NCBI GenBank assembly: GCA_009760885.1
Contig: CM019719.1
Location: 32,180,084-32,244,083, forward strand
Source of the DNA: Achatina immaculata
Taxonomy: Eukaryota; Mollusca; Gastropoda; Stylommatophora; Achatinidae
Length of the DNA stretch: 64,000 nucleotides
Direction: 5' to 3'
The notes under the pieces are model-generated. The model worked only from the letters and a program-made list of their open reading frames with translations, was not told the DNA's origin and ran no database searches. Shown here piece after piece: positions 12,001 to 27,000 of this stretch. The translations under genes and the position numbers were made by a program. Position 1 is the first letter of the stretch. Each line of letters begins with the position of its first letter.

Positions 12001-15000
12001 AAAACTCCTAGCAGGCACATGATGGTATCTTAATGTGCAAATAGTCTGTCACCTTAACCACCGACTCTCTCTCTCTCTGAACCTTAAGTACCTAGGGCAC
12101 ATGGGGCTTCTGCAAAGGTTTTCCACAAATGCCAGTCCTTTGCCTTTTTTTCCACTCTTGCCAGGCAAGCACTCTATTGCTCAACATCCTCTCTGTTGTT
12201 CTTCTTCATGTCTTTTTTGGTCTACCCTTACTTCTTTTCCCCTGTGGTGTCCATCTCAGTGCTATTTTTATATTTTAATAACCACTGACTACTCCTTACA
12301 ATTCTTTTGCCAGTTTACACTCACAAATATTTTAACTTCATTATAGGTATAACAGTAGAGCTACAAGACATTACAATAAATAAAGCTGATCTTAAGACAT
12401 CTACAAAGTAATAAAGAGAAAACTGATATATATATATCTATCTATATTTTTTTGTTGTTGCAATCAATGATTAACATTAGATAAAACTGAGACAGACACT
12501 AACTAATTTCACCGGTGTCAGCATTCCAGTGCATAAAGCAGGTATTGTGACCAGTGTCCCATGCTGATACCTTGCCAGAGTCTGTACCTATGTAGACGAT
12601 ACTGTCTCCAGCATAAGCCACAGCTGTGAAGGCCACACAGGTATCCTGTACAACATCGATAACAAATAAATATGAGACGCTTCACATGCTAGCATAATCT
12701 AGATAGATTACATTAACTTCAGGAACACAAAATCATGATAGAATTGAAATCTCTCCTCAAACAGCTGAAAAGAAAATAGAACTCTAATTACAAAGTCTGT
12801 TAAACAATTTAACGTCAATATGATTTACTGTGTTGATTTATGAATGAGTTTCACCCCTAAGTCTGTTCATAAGTCAGTTTTGTATGTTAGTTGGAACAGT
12901 TAGGTAAGATTTGTATCTGCTGTCAGTTATATAGTATATGGTATTCAGTGTACCTTTCTACGAATAAAAGAATATTAAAGAAACTGTTGAACCACTGTAG
13001 ACGTACAATGTTTTGACACGTGCTGCAAAGTTTCACTAGTCTGTTATTATGAAACATTGTATGTAACCTAAATTGATAATATAATAGGCTTTATCCATAA
13101 GCTGGATGTTCATAACCCAGGGAATGCCTGCATATCATTTGGGACTCACCCTCCTTAGAAAAACTTTACTTTAAAATTTTTAAAAAACATTCAGAAAGAA
13201 GTTCCACTTGAGACAGAGATATTAAGCAAACTTATTTTTTCCAAAACTACTTTATCCTATTTCACACACCATTGTCCACCTCTCTCCAGCAACTGTGTAT
13301 TCTATATAGTTCTGATAATAGGAGAACTACATCTTACATCCTTCCTGTGGCATTAAACGTCACATAGAGCTTGCATGATAGCTCAACAAGCTTTTCTGTT
13401 TTGGCGAACTTTTCAACCTCATCAAGGGATTTTATGCCTACTAATCTGGTTTCTCTTAGGAATGAACTCTTTAGAGTTTCACATGATCAACTCACTTTTC
13501 TTCGGCCTGTTGTGTTTCACTTGATAGCTTGTTTTGGGATTCTCTGATTGTTTCTTCTCATTACATCACTGACATATGTCCATCTCCTTTTTCTGATCAC
13601 CCACGAGACAGGTTGTTGTTCCCTCATCTGCCTTATCTCTGCACTGTTCTTAAATTTGTCCCACTTTGTACCAAGTATTTTCCTTAGGCATTTGTTTTCA
13701 AAACAGTCTAATTTGTTGTCTATTTCTTTAGTTGATTTCCATCTCCGCATGCATAAATGAGGGTGGATATTACATCTGAAATGAAGAGTCTTAGCTCTGT
13801 TTTCATGCTTAGAAGTTTTGACTGCCATATGTTTTCAAGATTTTTGCAGGTCATTGCTGCTTTTGCACTTCTAACTTCCTTCCTGGTGTCACCAGCCTGG
13901 TCTATGAAGCTACTGATATATGCCACTTACAGTATCAAATTATGCGGATTTAAGACACCTGAGTGATGTAGTAGTTTGTGTGTACATCTCTCACAGCAAG
14001 GCTGGTGTCTCAAGTCCAGACAGAAGCACACCTGTTACCCAGTAGCAGAAATGTATCAGAACATACCTCATGTTGACAAATTTTAAAGTATATGCCCCAA
14101 ACTCAACAATCAACACAGTCAAGTCAGCTTTCAAAAAGCTTATAATATAATACAACAAACTATATGCCATTTGCTTTTCCTCTTGTTTCAGTAAAGCAAA
14201 ATCAGTCACTCTTTTCCATTTTCCAGAGTAAAACTAGGAAGATAGCTTGTCAGTGGGTATCACTATTGTAAGGAACACTGTCGATCCTTCACCCTTTTAA
14301 CAGAATGTGAAACACAACAGCCTGCTACAGGAGATCCATCTAGAGGTGGGGTAGTTTTAACCAGTTCTAACTGGCCAACCACAATGTAATCATTGTCACT
14401 GTATTTCTTTATTTAAAACATATACACAAATGAAGTATGCTCTACCATATGTCTTGAAATATAAGTGCAGTGTGAATTTCTCAAAGAAATGAGGATGAAG
14501 AAAAAATACTTTGGCCATATCAAAAGACAAAACAACATACTGATGACCATACTACAGTAGAAGGAAAGGTGGAAGGAAAATGAGCAAGAGGTAGACCGAG
14601 GTGTAGATGGGAAGATAATGTATGAGAATGGACAGGACACAACCTGGCTGAATGCACCAACAAGCCAAAGGAGCAATAAAACTTGAGACTATTTACCACT
14701 ATGCTTCATTCTGAAGAAGGCACACGATGAAGGGAAACATACACTGATTCAACACTGGGCACTAAATGTAAGTGAAATGAAAAAGGAAACCAGCAAAGCA
14801 CCGACCTCAGATCCGCCATAGTCTAGTTCATCTGGCAGGTCAGCCTCATGAACATTGAGACACACTTCGGCCACAGTCTCCTCCAACAGCCAGAACAGAA
14901 CTGTGCCCTGCTCTCCTACTGAGATGAACTCATTCACTGTGAATGGGTCCCACTTGAGGCAGTGAATAGGTGCTGCTGCCATACTTGTGGCCATCACAAG

Positions 15001-18000
15001 GTACATCACCGTGTCCCACACTACAATATTGCTCTCTCTGTAGTCACCTGTAAGAAACAAATAACAAAAATATTTTAAAAATACCAAGAATATCTCGACT
15101 ATTTCTCTCTCTCTCTCCCCCCTCACACACACACACATGCCCATACATACACCATAATCAAACATTGCAAAAAAATAATTGTGGGTCATATCTGAAGCAC
15201 CATCATCACCTGGTAACAAAGGTCATGGGTTAATGCTCAGGGTTGGTTGAATACTTTTTTGGTAGCTGTGGAAATGTGTGAAAAGTCCATTTCACTGCCA
15301 AGTGCTGTGTATTTACACACATATTTACTGCAGAGCTCCTCCTGTGTGAGGCTGAGGTCTAGCCAGGTCCTTTGCTTGAGTGGGCTATACAGCTGGCATG
15401 CCTGGAGGACGTGCTGTGCTGTCTGCACCTCTTTTCCACAGGCACACTGAGGCCAATATTCAGCTTTTGGTGTCCCAGCTGCACCATTTTGTTCTTACTT
15501 GGAAACTGTAGCTTGGTCATTTTGTAAAAGTTTGTATCATTTGTCATCTACTTTTGTTTTTGTGTGCTGTCTTAGCCTTCGTTCTGTATATCTAACTTTT
15601 TGTTTGCCTTTATTTCTTATGCTGGGCTATTATCAGTCTGTTGCACTCTTCTTCCCTCTTCTGTGTTAGTCTGCCTGTTTCTTTTGGTTGTTACTGTGGG
15701 CAGGTACCCACAGGATGACTGCTTTTTAAAAAATAATTCTGTGGTCACATGGTTCCATGACAGATGTGCACATGAAAATTCCCCATATGAAAACTGCACA
15801 AAGAAAAATCCCCACAGTCATGAATGCACATAAGTAAACTCTGCAAATGGAAAATTTCACACACAGAAAATGGCTCACATAGAATAATGCTCACAATCTT
15901 GTACCATCACACGATTTATTCCTTATTTGTTTTCTTTATTTTCTTTTTTTTCCCCTCCTGTGAGAGTTTTTCTGTGTGATCAATTTTTCTTGTTCTTCAT
16001 CACACACAGCATAAACCAGCATACACTCACAATCTTCCACCTCTTTTATTACACACAATATCGACTTGACATGTTCACAGTCACAATTCAAACTGTTCTG
16101 CATCTTTATCTCCGCTCTCCTACAAACAACAAAATAACTTTTATTTCATAAATTTCCCACTGAATTTTTCTTCCTTTCATCAAAATCTCATAAAATCATT
16201 GCTTTGACCCCCCCCCCCCCCCAACTTACCATTTATATCACAACAATTATGAACTAATTCATGACCATGAATGAATGAATTCATTACTTTTACCTTTCGT
16301 CGTTGTTTTCTATATCTTTACTTTATTTTTCTTAAGTCCCAGCACCAAAATGTTATGTTCATGGCACACTTTTTGAACTACTTTTCTCCCAGTGAGTTGT
16401 TTTTTTTGCTGCGTGAGTAATTTTCCATGTGCAGATTTTTCTATGTGCGGAGTTTTCTTGTGCATGTTTTTCTGGTCAGCACTCACTTAATGTTAATGTT
16501 CCTGTTAAGCTAAGCTGTTCGTTTTGGTGTTTTACTGCCTGCATGATGGATGGATTGTGAATTTGTAAAAAATAATATGTTGTTTCTCCATGGCGTCTTT
16601 GTTCCATTATTTTCGTTGCCGCTGTCTTTAGGTCCTTCTGTCTCTGCTTCTTAGTTAGATATTAGAACCAGCACGTATTATTATGGCCATCTGTAGTGCT
16701 TGTTCTTATCTGAAACTTACATATGTCTCTTGTATTTTCGGTGGCTTTTGTAGCTGATACATCTGGATGTATGTGTCCAGTACTTGGTGGGGAAGGTTAT
16801 TTTGTATATATTCAAAAGCTCCCACTTTTTTGTTGCTGTTGGAGGTTTTTCCCCCCTGGATACCTGTCAACTTAACTCACAGCTCTGGGAATTTCTTTTT
16901 GGTTTTCCATGGTGGGAATTTGCTAAATGACTGGACAGATTTGTCTGGTCAGCTTGTAGATGTGTCTATGATCATTTGGGTGAAGTTTGTAGTTTTTAGC
17001 TTGGCTTTGCACTAGTTCTGCACAAAATCACACATGAGGTGTTCAAATTTCTCTGCTTGTAGTCATGTTTTCAAGTCCCTCCTGCCTTCAAAATGTTGTA
17101 TTTGTGTTAATGGTATCCAGTTCTCTTATTGGTGTTATCACTGTAATAATCCTCAGTGACTGATTATTGTACTTTTTAATAATTTGTTCTTGTAGGTTTT
17201 AGATGCTGCTGCTCTTACTGCCTAGTTTTGGGCTCACTCTTCCTTTCCCTCTTTTTCTCCAGGTAGCGAACTTCATATATTGGATGAGATATATATAAAT
17301 TAATAAGCCATAAAGGGCAGCAATTAAACAAAAACATCTACAAAATTATATTATCCACAGTTACGGTCCCTCGATAACGAACGAAGGGGGTTAACTAGCA
17401 CAACTTTTCTCAACCACAAAAAAGTAATAATATGTTATAACATCCCACGATCTATATCATTTTACTTTCATTACAAATTTTCTGCTGTGTCTTTACACCC
17501 ATAAAACATCTAGAAATCCGGGATGTGCAGAAGAACCGGAAAATAATGATAAAGAACGAACAGCTATGCTTATTGTCGACGTAATAATTTCTTACATTAT
17601 CCGCGACGGTCAAATACGAAAGTTCTAGGCACTGCTCTTTGTCATTTAGTAGGATAATTCTGATCTGTAAGGCCACTGGCCTGCAGTTTGGAATACGTGA
17701 TGACTGCGGTGTATGACTTGCTTGAGTTAAATCCGCGCGGAGTCGGGTCCTAGCAACGCCCTACTCCGAGTCTGACCTACTAAGTGGCCCACCCTCAAAA
17801 TAAAATGACATGAATGGAACATGCACTGTGAGGACAGAAACTGACGTGATCAAGATGCTGTCTCCTGGCAGTGAGGTCTTGTGAGGGAGCAGCTGCCAGC
17901 CCACTAGTTTCTGGAAATGTCTTAATCAATTCTAATCATTCTTTACCTAGTTCCCATTGAATGTTGACTGCAGTGGTCTTCCAACTTGCTCTGTCCTTTG

Positions 18001-21000
18001 TTTTCACAGGGAACCCAAATTCTGAGCATCATAAAAACCAATGCTAACTTTTATTCTTTGTGTGTGACCATATAACAGTATATTGGAAAATCAGATTTGC
18101 CTCTACCACAGACTAGAGCCACATGGGTTAAACTCGCTGTTTAGCTACATGTAACATTCTCTTCATTCATTATAGTACCTCTCCACTAAGCTCCACCCCT
18201 TCTTACTTTTCAAACTTTCACAGCATCACTCTGCAACCCCTCTTCCTCAATCATCTGTTTCGACTTCTCCTAGCTAGGTCAATATTGTATCACTCTCTAT
18301 CCCCTCCCCGGTTCCCCATCCACCACCCCCAGTTACAACCCATCGACCACATGTCATAGGTCTCTATTTAAACAGTCTCCACTTTCTACTAAATCCATTC
18401 CTGACACACACCGCCGGACAAGTCACACCTTACAATTTACAGCTAAGTACCTTACAATTTTTTTTTTTTTTTAAACAGTATTCATATGAATCTATACTTT
18501 ATCTCATCTCTCTATTTCTTCATCCTGTATGTTTTTGTATGATTAAGGCTCACACCGAAACATCACAACTTTGTAATCGTTAAGTAATAAAGCTGCTCCT
18601 ACTTTTTCCTATTTTATATATATTGGAAAATGTACTGTTACGATGGTTGGATTTTGCATAAAATGGATATAATACGGGGTATTTTAATATTTGGACCATT
18701 TGTTTTAAAGCCTTGGTATTTTTGTTGTATAAGAGTTCATTTGAAAGGTCAGGGTGAGATGCTGGGTTCCACGGGATTTTTATGAACTTAGCCTTGACAT
18801 GTTAGTAATAGAAAAGTTATTTACGGAATGTCCAGTGGGTGTTTGTGGGAAGGTCGTAAACAGGTAGAATCACGGGCTGAGTGATTCTTGGGATAGAAAC
18901 TTCAGGAAGATTTAGGGGAATAGTTAGGATATATTTAAGGAGTGAGAGGAGGAGATTTAGGATTATTATGATAGACAGAGAGAGAAAGATAGATGGATAA
19001 GTAGGATGAATTATGAGGACTGATTAGTAGCTTGAGATTCACTATGATTGTAAATTCATTATGTAGAGGTTGTCTGAGAAGGATGTTCCAGATAGGATGC
19101 TAGGATGTGAACTGTTAGCTTGTTTTCCTCATGGATCCAATGTGTAAATTTTTGATGCAGCTACAAGTTGTTAGAAATAGTTTGTAACAGAAGAAATGTG
19201 AAATACTGAGATTTTGAGGACTTTTAAGTCCATTATTTTTGGTGATGTAAAGTTGTATGTAAGGATCCATGGAATTTTCAGTGTGTTAGTAAGTTGGCTC
19301 TTATTCCATATTGTTGAATGCCTGTTTTTCCTAGCTGGGAGTAGTAGTCTGTTGCACACTCCCTCCTTACATGGCGAACTAGTTCTCTTCTGGAGAGGAG
19401 TTTGATTGTTCATCTGTTTACTCAGTTTATTTGCTACATCCTCATTTATTCACCACTCATTTTTCCCATAATAAATATGTGTAACTGCTATATCAATTTG
19501 ATTGTTGGTGGTTCTCAACTTGTTGAGATGTGTTCGTTATCAGTTACACATTAAAATTCCTCAGATTTAATCAGTAGATAGAGTAAGGAAATAAAAGTAG
19601 TACAGTTTATCACTTGGGTGGCGGCTTTACACAACTGCGAAGTACTTAAATTATTGTCATGTCTGTAACTAGACAGATGCACCGTACATCTAAATAAAGG
19701 GTGCAGTATGACTAGAACCAGTCATATGTATGTATATATGTATGTTTATGTGTATGTGGGTATATATATATGCCTGCTGATTAACTGCTGTTAACACTGT
19801 AATTAAATACAAAGTGTGTACTCGCTAATAAAGCTGTTCCTACTTTTGCTTGAAATGGTTGTAATATTCTGTTACAACAGCACTGGTGCTATGACTCTGT
19901 GTAAATTTATACACTTAGTTTTATATATAAAAAGGTAAAAAAAAAAAAAAAAAGTAAAGGTAATCCTGTCATGCCTTAGAGGCACATAGGGATATGGTGC
20001 TAGTGCCCATATTTTCGTTATATACTTATACCCAAAAAACTATTCGTGTGGCAGTTATACAAAGGATGCAACTTACTATTCTAACTTTTACCTCTCAAAA
20101 TACAAGCAGCTGTCTAGCCATGAAAAATAAAAAGACCAGCCATGATAACACCTACTTGAAGCTCAACTTTCTACCAGTCTATTCCTGCTCCTGAAGATTT
20201 GGAGCACAAGTTTTCTAAACCCTAAATGTACCTGGAACTCACCGACAGAAATAAGGAAACGATCATCCCGTGAGTAGGCCAAACACTGCACAGCAAACTT
20301 GTGATGTAACAGTAATTTTTTACAAGCTCTGGTCTGCGTATCCCAGATACAAATCTGGCATGGCGTGTCTGCAAATGCTGGACTGGCAGATGCAAGGCAC
20401 TAAAAAACAAAACAACAACAACAACAAAAAAAACCAGTGAAGTATGCAACTCTCCATAAACTTAATTATTTATAGAAAAATTAGCCAGTAATTTTGTAAT
20501 TAAAATAATTTTTTTAATCTATGAACTGTAAATGAAAGTTTCTGCTTCTTCTTTGTTGTTTGCTCCCAAAGGGGGGGGGGGGGTGTAGCAGTTATGTATC
20601 TACTGACCCAACACACCTGACTTGGCTCAATGCACTTTCAGGACCAAGTTTGTCTTCTCACTTCAATCCTTGGCCTCATTACTGTCTGTTTCCAGGGGGC
20701 ACCACTGGGAGACAGAATAGGGTCTTGGCCTGCTACCAACCCTGACACAAGCAGTCAGCTATGGGTTGCTGACCGCTGTCTCATTCAGTCTGAGTTGTAT
20801 GTCCTTGTTCCCATGTGCACATTTGTGTTCTTGCAACTGAAGCTGCAATAAATATCTTGAAACTGAAGATGCAATAAAGATCTTGCAACTGAAGCTGCAA
20901 TAAATATCTTGAAACTGAAGATGCAATAAAGATATTGCAGCTGAAGATGCAATAAAGATATTGCAACTGAAGATGCAATAAAGATCTTGAAACTGAAGAT

Positions 21001-24000
21001 GCAATAAAGATCTTGAAACTCAAGCTGCAATAAATATCTTGAAACTGAAGCTGGATGGTGAGTGGGCTCCTGTCCTCTTGAGAGGACTTAAGAAAGGGGT
21101 TTCTTTGCAGACCTCCATCTCCAAAGGGAATATGTCTGCCCTCACCTTTTCTGCCAGGTTGAGTTCACAGAGCAGCCTATTTCTGGGACCAAGAAGTGGT
21201 AAGATTAGTTCTTGGTCAGCTTAGGTCTACTGGTCCAGAAGCCACAGCTTCCATCATTGTTTCCTTGATCAGAGGTTCTCAAAATGTTTTCTGTTAAAAT
21301 CAGTGATAATTCATGACAACTCCACTCCACTCCCTTCATTAAGTTAAAAACCTTCACATGCTTTTAACAGGCTTTATAATCTAGACTTACAACATGGACA
21401 ACCCTCAGACGACAGTTTATGGATTCCAGTTTGATAACTACAGTTCTAGACAGAGATGAAGAATGTAATGCAAGCAAGTACACAAAAAAGACAAGACCTG
21501 AATATTTAAATCAAAGCTGGATGCTTTCTGAGAATTAACTGAATATCTGTATTTCATAAGAGAAATACCAGAAAACAGATTACCTCATCTACAGTTAGCT
21601 GTAAGCATTTGTTAAGACTGGACATTATCTGGATATTATTTCATTTCTTAACATGAACATAATTAGTTTTCTATTTCAATTAGAAAGCTGTAATGATGTA
21701 TAATATTTTATATTCTCTAAGTATATATCACAAAAAAAGGGAATTTTCTGTGTTTTCTTTTTACTACTTTTAATTACTACTTATTTTTAATATGCTTTAT
21801 TGAAGGCCTTGGAGCCAAAATGTCATTAGTAATGTTTATAACATTTACTTCTTATTACTGTTTTAACGTTTCATGCTATAATTTACAGTTTTTTCTGTAA
21901 ACTAAGTGATGAAGCAGATTTTAAAAAAAAAGACTTCCATTAAAAAAAAGAAGACATTTACCTGACTATCATGCTGAAGGGCCAAGCATGAAACTTCCTC
22001 ATTGTGACCTGTACAACAGTCCCATATATATAAAGACCTAGTGATTACTTGCTGTTAAAATACTGATTAAAACTGTAAAGTTCTGTAATTAAATTTATTA
22101 TATATACATTATTATATATCAATTATTATATTTTATATTAATTAATATCACACACACATATACACACACTATATATATGCATATATATATATACACACAC
22201 ACACATGAATGCTATGTTAAAAAAAAATCAAATAAAATGAATAGAGTACTTATCTATATGAGGGTTGAAACGTCACAACTGCGTACTTGTTAAATAATAA
22301 AGCTGTTACTACTTTTTTCCTAGTTTATACATTTTGGTATCACAGCTTTACTGCAGTGACTCCATGTATAGTTATATACTCATACACTAATTATTGTGTG
22401 TTACTAGGAAGAGGAAAGAGCATGTGCTGATTAATAAGGGATGAAGGACAGAGATGTGTGGAGGAGGGAAGGAAGAGCTGGCTGGCTGGCTGGCTAGTAG
22501 AATCTGAAGTTGCCAGAACCAACATCATACTGGCATAAATAGTGTTCATACTCTTCAGTGCTAACTGAAACAAAGAGCAGAGCATGTATGGGTGTGCCAT
22601 AAGTGCGATGATGCTAATTCCTAGAGTCAAGATTACTAACTTTTCTTCCTCCTTTTCTTTCAATCTGTTTTAATTAAAAAAAACTACACCATACACTTCC
22701 ATCTAACTCTACTCTGTAGATAATGACAGCATATTCTGTACTTTTTATATCTCCACAAACTGTTGAGAACAACTGCAGGCAGGCAATGTACACTCACCTT
22801 GTAAATATTTCTGTTGCCCAGTGTTAAGATCTTCTATGACAACTATACACCCAGACGAATAAGCAAACAGACCTTGTAAAAGATATAAAAGGAACGTTAC
22901 TGAAACAATTATCTTAAACTTCACAAAACTATCACTAAATCACACATGCTAAAACATTTTTTTTTTTATTGTAAGCTGAGCTGAAATTCAGAAATAACAA
23001 CACTGCCAATTTTTTAAAAAAAAGCACAGGAAGGAAAAAAACTGTAACTTGCAAGTTAAAAGAAAATTTTATGTCGATGTCCACCTAATTTAACAAAAGG
23101 GTATATCTGAAGGAGAGCTGTTAGTGAGGTAAAGTTCCACAAGGGACATGCATATGACTGACTGATATCTGAATATAACCACTCATTAATTAAAAATTAA
23201 AAGAAAATACAAATAATTTAAACTTGGTTATGTGAAAAAAGAACTGAATCGGTTGCAAGTCACAAGAATTATCGACACTGCACTTCAAGACTTGTGGGTT
23301 TTTAGAAGAGTTTTAAGGAATACACCCACACCCACATAGCTCCACTACCTATATAATACAGCCGCTGGGCCGACTGGATCTTAAAAACAGTTAGTGGCCT
23401 ACTTAAATATACCTGATCTTCATTTTCATAACTTTACAAAAATAAAACTCAACTTTAAAGCAAAAATTCATTCAGTAGATATATAATCCATGTTCACAGA
23501 AAAAAAAATCTACTTTTATAGAAAAAAATCTAATCTTTAAAGAAAAAAACCTAATATTTATAAAAAAAATTTTAATCTTTATAGGGCCAAAAAAAAACAA
23601 ACAAAAAAACCCAAAAATTTCAAATATTTAACAAAAATCACTTTGTTAAGTCAATGAGATCTTGTCTCACCTGTATCTGGATGCCAGACCATGTTGTTTC
23701 TTCCATTACAATTAAAACCTATCACAGACTTCAGCCTCAAACCGGCCTGGTTGGGTGGTGCCGTGTATCGCCGCTGTGGAAGTTTGCATTATGATACTCT
23801 TCATTATCATCATGTCTGCGTCAGTAGGTGTATATGTTTCACTTCATTTACCATCTCTGATATTTCCTTTTTTTGATACATTACAGATTATACTTGTATC
23901 CATTTCATTTCACTACCTGCCATGCCAGACAGCATTTGGGACCATGTTTCTCCAGTCTATGGTGCACATATGATTTGACCAAGGAAATAAAAACACAACG

Positions 24001-27000
24001 GTAGTCCCTCCTCTGTCTTCTGTTTGGTTTGTATGGGACATTATATGACAGCATCTGTCTAAAGAGGCTAGCCTACAAGACAGTGGAGAACCTGTTTTGC
24101 TCTGCTGTTGTTTATTCAAATATCCACATTTTTGCCACCTGGTGGATGTACCTAGTAGAAAGACAAGCTCCTCCCAGCAGGTACAGATTATATTAATTTA
24201 TTCTCAATAAGCTGGAAATATCTTACATACAAGTCAAAATAATCATCAAATGCATATTTAAGAGCAAGTGGAAAAGACAGATTCCAAGAAACTGAAAAAA
24301 AAAACCACATATTACAAAATGACACACATGAATAAATCATACTATTATTGTGATATTGCAGAGATACATTAGAGTGAGAATTCACCTTTACAGTAAGAAA
24401 CTTGGAATATCATTCAGCACTTAGATGGTTTCATTTACGATGGTCACTTGCCATAGGAATGCTGCTCTTTCAATAACAACTGATTTTCTCCCCCATCTTC
24501 AGTCTTGCTAGAGCTGTGAGCTGGTGTTATTTTCTGACAATGCAGTGAAGATGTTGAGACAAGCACAGCACCATGTCGGCTTGGGACCAGGTTACAGCGG
24601 CTATGTCAGTCCTTGAGCTGAGTTAAAAAGGCGGGGTGCCGGGGGGATGGGGTGGTGGTGGGTGTGTGCGTGTGCGTACTACTTCCTTAGCAGACTCCAC
24701 CACTATGGGGACTATGATGATCTCTGTCCTGTTAACCAGGCTAGGCTTGTTACTGTGGATATCAATGGAGAGGTGGGACAAGGTCTTGGCCAGTTATGGT
24801 TCATCAACCCTGAAACTAGCATGTCAGGCAGTGTCTTCACCCCCAATAACAACAGAGATGGGCATAACAGAATTTTACACTGACAGCTTCTTCTATTGAA
24901 AAAAAAAAAAACAACCCCAATATATTTTAGGAGTGATAACATAAAGAGCAATGCAGTTTTTTGGGACACAAAGACAGTGTTGACACTCTCCAGTCAACAC
25001 ATCCTAGCTGCGAAAATGGGTACTTAGCACAAAGTGTTATGGAAAAATCACCTTAAAAAATTTGGCTGCATGACAAAGCACACAGGATTACTCTGCATAA
25101 ATGGCTATATGTGCTGGAATAATCACGATATCACGTACAACTCAGTTCTCTCAGTACGGGACTTTGGGTCATGGTGGATGAAGAAAACAAAAAACATTTC
25201 CATTTTTATCTGCATAAAAGTAAAAGAAAAAAATGAAAAGATATTTAAAGCGCAGATCATCGTTTTTTTCTTTACAGAAAGCATAGCTTTAAATAAATTC
25301 ATGCTAAAAATAACTTCAGCTACGACACAACTCACCTGAGCAATCCCACGACTCTTTTCTCTTTGCCTATAATGAACAAACACAGAAGGTTGAGAACACT
25401 GATCACATTTCCTGTGCCTGTCTGGAGGGCCTGACCTTCCTGTGCTTGATTCACTGTGATTCTGTACAAAGGCTTCATCTAAGTTCTTGGGCTGTGAAGT
25501 TTGGATGTCTGCACTGCTTCTGCTTATCTCACTTAAAAACTGGAGATGACAAGTTTTAGCAACATTTTAATCAGTTTCTTCATAAAATATTGGAAAAAGA
25601 AATTTACTCGGTATTTTTAATCCTCAAAACATGGTTTATTTTGCTTGTCCAAGTATTTATGAATCTTATGAAAACAAAATATGGCTACGGTTTCTTTAAA
25701 ACAGGAATAAATTATTTCAAGAAACAGAGGATAACTTTTAAATGCTAAGATTTGGATATTTTGTTGACAAAATAAAGAGAATAATGACCAGATTTCAATA
25801 AATGAACAAAGAAGGTTATGGTTTCATACATGACAGGGTAAATGATGTCAAATGAGCCAAACCCTGGGAAAACAATACCAAAAAAAAAATTTACTCATAA
25901 AAATGAGATATACAAGGCCATAAGATCTTCCATGAAGATGGATGAACAACACATATACAGAGCACTTGAAAAAATGGAGTCTGAAAGAAAAGTGCATCTG
26001 AAATAATTTTTAACACTTCAAAACAAATAATGGATTACACACACAGTTCCCAAATTCACATACCTGAGAATTTCCAACAGCTGCTGAACCAGTCTTCACC
26101 CTCCCACCTGATGTGACACCAGCAGTAACTGCTTGACTGACGGTGGAATTGCGGGAGATGTTTTTATTTTGGGCGGAAGCAGGTACAGCTTTGCTTCTCT
26201 TGATGAAATGAGGTTCATCACTGTCTGTTGGAAGACATCGTGAGATAATTCACTTACACAGGATGGCCGAAAAACAAAAATGAAGGAGCTTTAAAAGAAA
26301 TGTATGAATATCATGCATTAATAAAATGAATCATAATAAATGCATCAAAACTTCTTCATGCATGCAATGAGAAGACCCCATGCCTGAGAGAACATGACTG
26401 CTGCTAGAAAAGTCAAGTCAAAAATAAAAATAATGCCAAGAAATACCCTGACACGCTGACCAATTGGCAAAGAAAGGTGCCAGAAACGAAAGAAAAAATT
26501 GGCACAAAAGAAGTTTATGATCATCTACACCCATCAGCATCTGTAACGGTGATCAACAAATTATTCAGAACATGGTTCCCAATTAACAAAAGTCAGTGGA
26601 CTCCCTGCAGTTTCAAAATCCAGGCCATGAACCCCTATACTTTCAAAAGTTTCATACCTATATGGTAGCTATGTGTCTTAAATGCAAAAGATTATTTTTC
26701 AGAATATATGGGCAACGTATAATGATTAAACACTTCTCTACACTAAAAAGCAGTACAAATTTGGTGAATTTTCAAAATGACAGTAGAGTAAGAAAAAAAT
26801 ATAGAGAGCAGTTAACATTCCTACATGTTCTTAAAAATGAATATGAAATGTGTGACAGATCAACGATGTCTTGCAGCCATCTTCATTTTGGTCTTCCTCT
26901 CTTTCTTTTTCCCATTATGTACCCCTCCAATACGGTCTTCTCTAACTTATCATGACGTTTAATGTGTCCAAAATATTTAAGTTTTCTCTCTTTAATCCTC

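Noticed and set aside
20759..21030. Three ~80-codon minus ORFs with ASVSRSLLHLQ-like repeats
   Set aside because: Artefacts of the 26-bp minisatellite.
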